Source of the DNA: Gammaproteobacteria bacterium UBA3067
GTDB taxonomy: Bacteria; Pseudomonadota; Gammaproteobacteria; Pseudomonadales; UBA3067
Length of the DNA: 64,000 bases
NCBI GenBank assembly: GCA_002366835.1
Contig: DFBZ01000147.1
Coordinates: forward strand, 17,115 to 81,114
Reading direction: 5' to 3'
Shown: positions 62,331 through 64,000 of the stretch, piece by piece
Layout: the number at the start of each line of letters is the position of its first letter
How positions within the stretch are numbered: position 1 is the first letter of the stretch
Made by a program: the position numbers and the translations under genes
The notes under the pieces: generated by a model
Seen by the model: only the letters and a program-made list of their open reading frames with translations
What the model was told of the DNA's origin: nothing
Databases searched by the model: none

Positions 62331-62389
62331 CCACATGTGGCTGACCGGACACTTACACGCATAAAACTGCCAATGTGTTAAAAAACACC

Positions 62390-62540
62390 CAAAGGCAATG
62401 ACGTATTTGGAAAAAGATGAGGGGGAATGCTAACGTTTTATAACTTTCCCGTAGAGCACTGGGCACATATCCAAACTAGTAAGCCTATTGAGCCTGAATT
62501 TGCGACAGTGAAATTGAGAACAACATGAACAAAAAACGTC
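62390..62540 (+). mobile_element. IS256-family transposase relic, copy B
   Basis: HPKAMTYLEKDEGE in one frame and VEHWAHIQTSKPIEPEFATV with KLRTT in another correspond to the same transposase region as copy A at 61064. Stops and frameshifts interrupt it. It extends further toward the C-terminus (FATVKLRTTRTKN pattern). It shares its position relative to the neighbouring small secreted gene with copy A. Confidence 0.65.
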
Positions 62541-62849
62541 GACAGTAGCATTACCACGCCGACTGTGGCTTCGAAGTTAATCAAAACCGAACACGGAAAC
62601 GATGGGAAATATTACGGAACTAAGCAACGGCGAGTAGGTACATTCAACGGCGTTCAATTTAAAGGCGGGGTTAAAGTTGAGCTGAATGCTGCATTAATGA
62701 CCTATACACCAAACCGTAGGTCGACACGACTGTTCAGCTGAGCAGTTTCCCGCAGAGTTAGTAAACAACAGTAAAAAGAAGATATAGAGAGCGGTCTAAC
62801 CTTCTACTTTAAACATACATCTACCCACTAGATTAACGCTTTAAATGAA

Positions 62850-62883
62850 TTGGGCAGAAGAAAATCATAATTCTCCTGCCCAA
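62850..62883 (-). terminator. Terminator of small secreted protein 2
   Basis: TTGGGCAG and CTGCCCAA arms, 11 bp after the stop, followed on the minus strand by ATTCATTT. Equivalent to the terminator at 61432. Confidence 0.66.
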
Positions 62884-62893
62884 GTTCTAACTC

Positions 62894-63286
62894 TTAAGTA
62901 TTCCCGAGACGGAAAGCATCTATCAAGTTGAGTCTGATACGAATATCTTCTTCGATACTTAAGATTTCTCCAAGAATCTCACCGACGACGATTTCTTTTG
63001 TAACATAGGCAGCAGTACCGACAGCAGCAGCAGCAGTAGCAGCAGCAGTTAAGCGTGCGGTACCTTCTGCAGCTTCATGGATTTCACGCGCCAAATCCAA
63101 TGATTGGGCTACCCGAAGCATTGCATCATGCTTTTTAGCCTCAACTCCGGCAACAGCTAAAGCAAGTAATAGCTGGCCATCAACCTCAGAAAGCTCTTGG
63201 TTACTAACAGGTTCAATTTGTGCTTGAGCACTCATCGCTGAGAATGCGAGCAGAGCAGCACTAGCAACAGTGGTAATTTTTTTCAT
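62894..63286 (-). CDS. Small secreted protein, paralogue 2
   Basis: 130 residues; AGGAGAAATAGC precedes the ATG. Signal peptide VASAALLAFSAMSAQA and motif IEPVSNQELSEVDGQ match paralogue 1, as does the tail KEIVVGEILGEILSIEED to LNLIDAFRLGNT. The central 55 residues differ: VAGVEAKKHDAMLRVAQSLD, then HEAAEGTARL and an alanine/threonine-rich run. Only one AAYVTKEIVVG unit of the core repeats is left. The 5' leader has a small hairpin (63317-63332, TTGCCC/GGGCAA) absent from paralogue 1. Function unknown. It arose by tandem duplication with paralogue 1. Confidence 0.74.
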   Translation of the reverse strand: MKKITTVASAALLAFSAMSAQAQIEPVSNQELSEVDGQLLLALAVAGVEAKKHDAMLRVAQSLDLAREIHEAAEGTARLTAAATAAAAVGTAAYVTKEIVVGEILGEILSIEEDIRIRLNLIDAFRLGNT

Positions 63287-63316
63287 GCTATTTCTCCTAA
63301 GAAAAAATAAAGTTGT

Positions 63317-63369
63317 TTGCCCTCCTGGGCAAAATAATTCTAATTAGTATTTTTTGCGCTGTACACAAC
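63317..63369 (-). promoter_or_regulatory. Upstream block and leader hairpin of small secreted protein 2
   Basis: Contains the hairpin TTGCCC-TCCT-GGGCAA (63317-63332) and a block with ATTCTAATT and GCGCTGTACACAAC (63336-63369), the counterpart of the block at 61951. Likely promoter and 5' leader. Confidence 0.4.
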
Positions 63370-63553
63370 TCATAGCCAGTATTTATACGTAAATATTTAC
63401 ATTAAAAGCAACTTGAAGCCATTAATAAATCAGTTATACACTAAATCACTGAGCATTCTATATGGGGAATTAAAACATTCGCCCTTAGGTAATCATAATC
63501 CTGTCACTGTATAAGAGCACCAAATTATAGGGTGTATATTTTAACCGTAAGCC

Positions 63554-63675
63554 CTAGCAAGCTGTTGAAACTTTACTGGCTTGACCACCTGACGCGCCGA
63601 CTTTCTGCAAGATCGCACTCGCAGCCCCCAAAGCGTTTCACAGGGTAGTCTCTGCTTATCTACCGTTAATCTAGC
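63554..63675. repeat. MITE-like element, family A, copy 3 (diverged, partial)
   Basis: Starts CTAGCAAGCTGTTGAAAC and continues TACTGGCTTGACCACC, AGATCGCACTC, GCGTTTCACAGGG and CTCTGCTTATCTAC, the same order as copies 1 and 2. Similarity is lost after about 63675, with no right-hand inverted repeat found. Confidence 0.65.
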
Positions 63676-63980
63676 CTCTATTGAATCTACCCGCCCGACA
63701 AGTAAATCAGTCGGGCCTTGGAGAGACGCTACTTCCCTTCGGTTTCGATGCGTGGCCTACCGTTCGATTTTAATCCTTGAGTAGTTGTGCCCACAGCATA
63801 AGCTGCTGAAAAAAACAACCAGCCATACTACCAACACCCATAATGATTTATATTTATTCATCTTTCACTACCCAATAACGGGTATCAACACACATTCAAA
63901 ACCCCTTCTAACGACTTGTAATACCCTTGGGAATAGACAATTATTAGCACCAATTGCCAATGTTAAAAAAGCCGTTTTGT
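63676..63980. other. Non-coding stretch near the window end
   Basis: About 300 bp with no supportable gene. A 34-codon minus-strand ORF (63757-63861) begins MNKYKSLWVLVVWLVVFF and could be a relic of a short exported protein, but it lacks a convincing ribosome-binding site. Confidence 0.35.
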
Positions 63981-63983
63981 TTA

Positions 63984-64000
63984 ACAGGCTGTTGAAATTC
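63984..64000. repeat. MITE-like element, family A, copy 4 (start only, cut by window end)
   Basis: The last bases, ACAGGCTGTTGAAATTC, match the left terminal inverted repeat of copy 1 exactly. The element continues outside the window. Confidence 0.6.

Noticed and set aside
62540..62740. Open plus-strand stretch (KTEHGNDGKYYGTKQRR, VGTFNGVQFKGGVKVELN)
   Set aside because: It reads openly for about 200 bp after the IS256 relic but has no start or recognisable domain and ends at a stop; too little to call a gene.
61432..62883. Repeated hairpins considered as a CRISPR array
   Set aside because: Only two copies 1.4 kb apart, each at a gene end; they are terminators.
61476..63286. Small secreted proteins as RiPP precursors linked to the PqqD-like fragment
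   Set aside because: They carry Sec signal peptides and no core with modifiable Cys/Ser clusters, and no modification enzyme is intact; the PqqD piece is a relic.
63757..63861. 34-codon minus-strand ORF with a hydrophobic start
   Set aside because: Too short, with weak ribosome-binding site; could be a relic.

Overview
The window looks like chromosomal DNA of a marine or environmental gammaproteobacterium, most like the Cellvibrionales and relatives. This is inferred from gene families and gene order, not from a ribosomal marker: no rRNA or tRNA gene was found. Most of positions 1-59500 is densely packed housekeeping and envelope genes. The last 4.5 kb is a graveyard of mobile-element relics.

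Layout. 1-7.5 kb: two MMPL/RND exporters (the first cut by the window edge), an outer-membrane barrel, a phytase-like secreted propeller and an EAL phosphodiesterase. 7.6-17.9 kb: aceF and aceE, ampD, a DUF1631 gene, nhaA and a YeaD-type mutarotase. 17.9-20.5 kb: an accessory pocket with a Tat-exported superoxide-reductase-like protein, an ankyrin lipoprotein, a group II intron 3' relic and a decayed REP-type Y1 transposase. 20.5-26.3 kb: lysine/diaminopimelate genes dapC, dapD and dapE with a YffB-like gene and ttcA among them, then rlmA and a BolA gene. 26.8-32.5 kb: signalling genes (HDOD protein, GGDEF-EAL protein, a frameshifted tandem kinase-pseudokinase) and YfaZ. 32.6-44 kb: aldehyde dehydrogenase, YqaA-like protein, rhombosortase, a broken PQQ-type propeller, a periplasmic phosphatase, yfbR, a convergent arginase and ornithine-cyclodeaminase-like pair, and a Kef-type antiporter. 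44.5-52.3 kb: a glycosyltransferase-sulfotransferase fusion, a stand-alone molybdopterin oxidoreductase, and a LolA-like protein with a third RND exporter. 52.5-59.5 kb: a Kazal-like lipoprotein, hydrolases, peptidases, idi, GST, a DTW-domain enzyme and VF530. 59.5-64 kb: relics of IS5, IS256 (two copies) and IS66 transposases, a decayed barrel protein, a PqqD-like fragment and a duplicated pair of small secreted proteins.

Three themes stand out. (1) Two families of short inverted-repeat elements (MITE-like) sit between genes and supply the stop codons of three genes: both convergent genes of the arginase/ornithine cyclodeaminase pair, and the glycosyltransferase-sulfotransferase fusion. (2) Three paralogous MMPL exporters are accompanied by a barrel and a LolA-like protein, suggesting a lipid or hydrophobic-compound export route. 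(3) Two small secreted paralogues share near-identical ends but different cores, each beside the same IS256 relic, so they arose by tandem duplication and then diversified in the middle.
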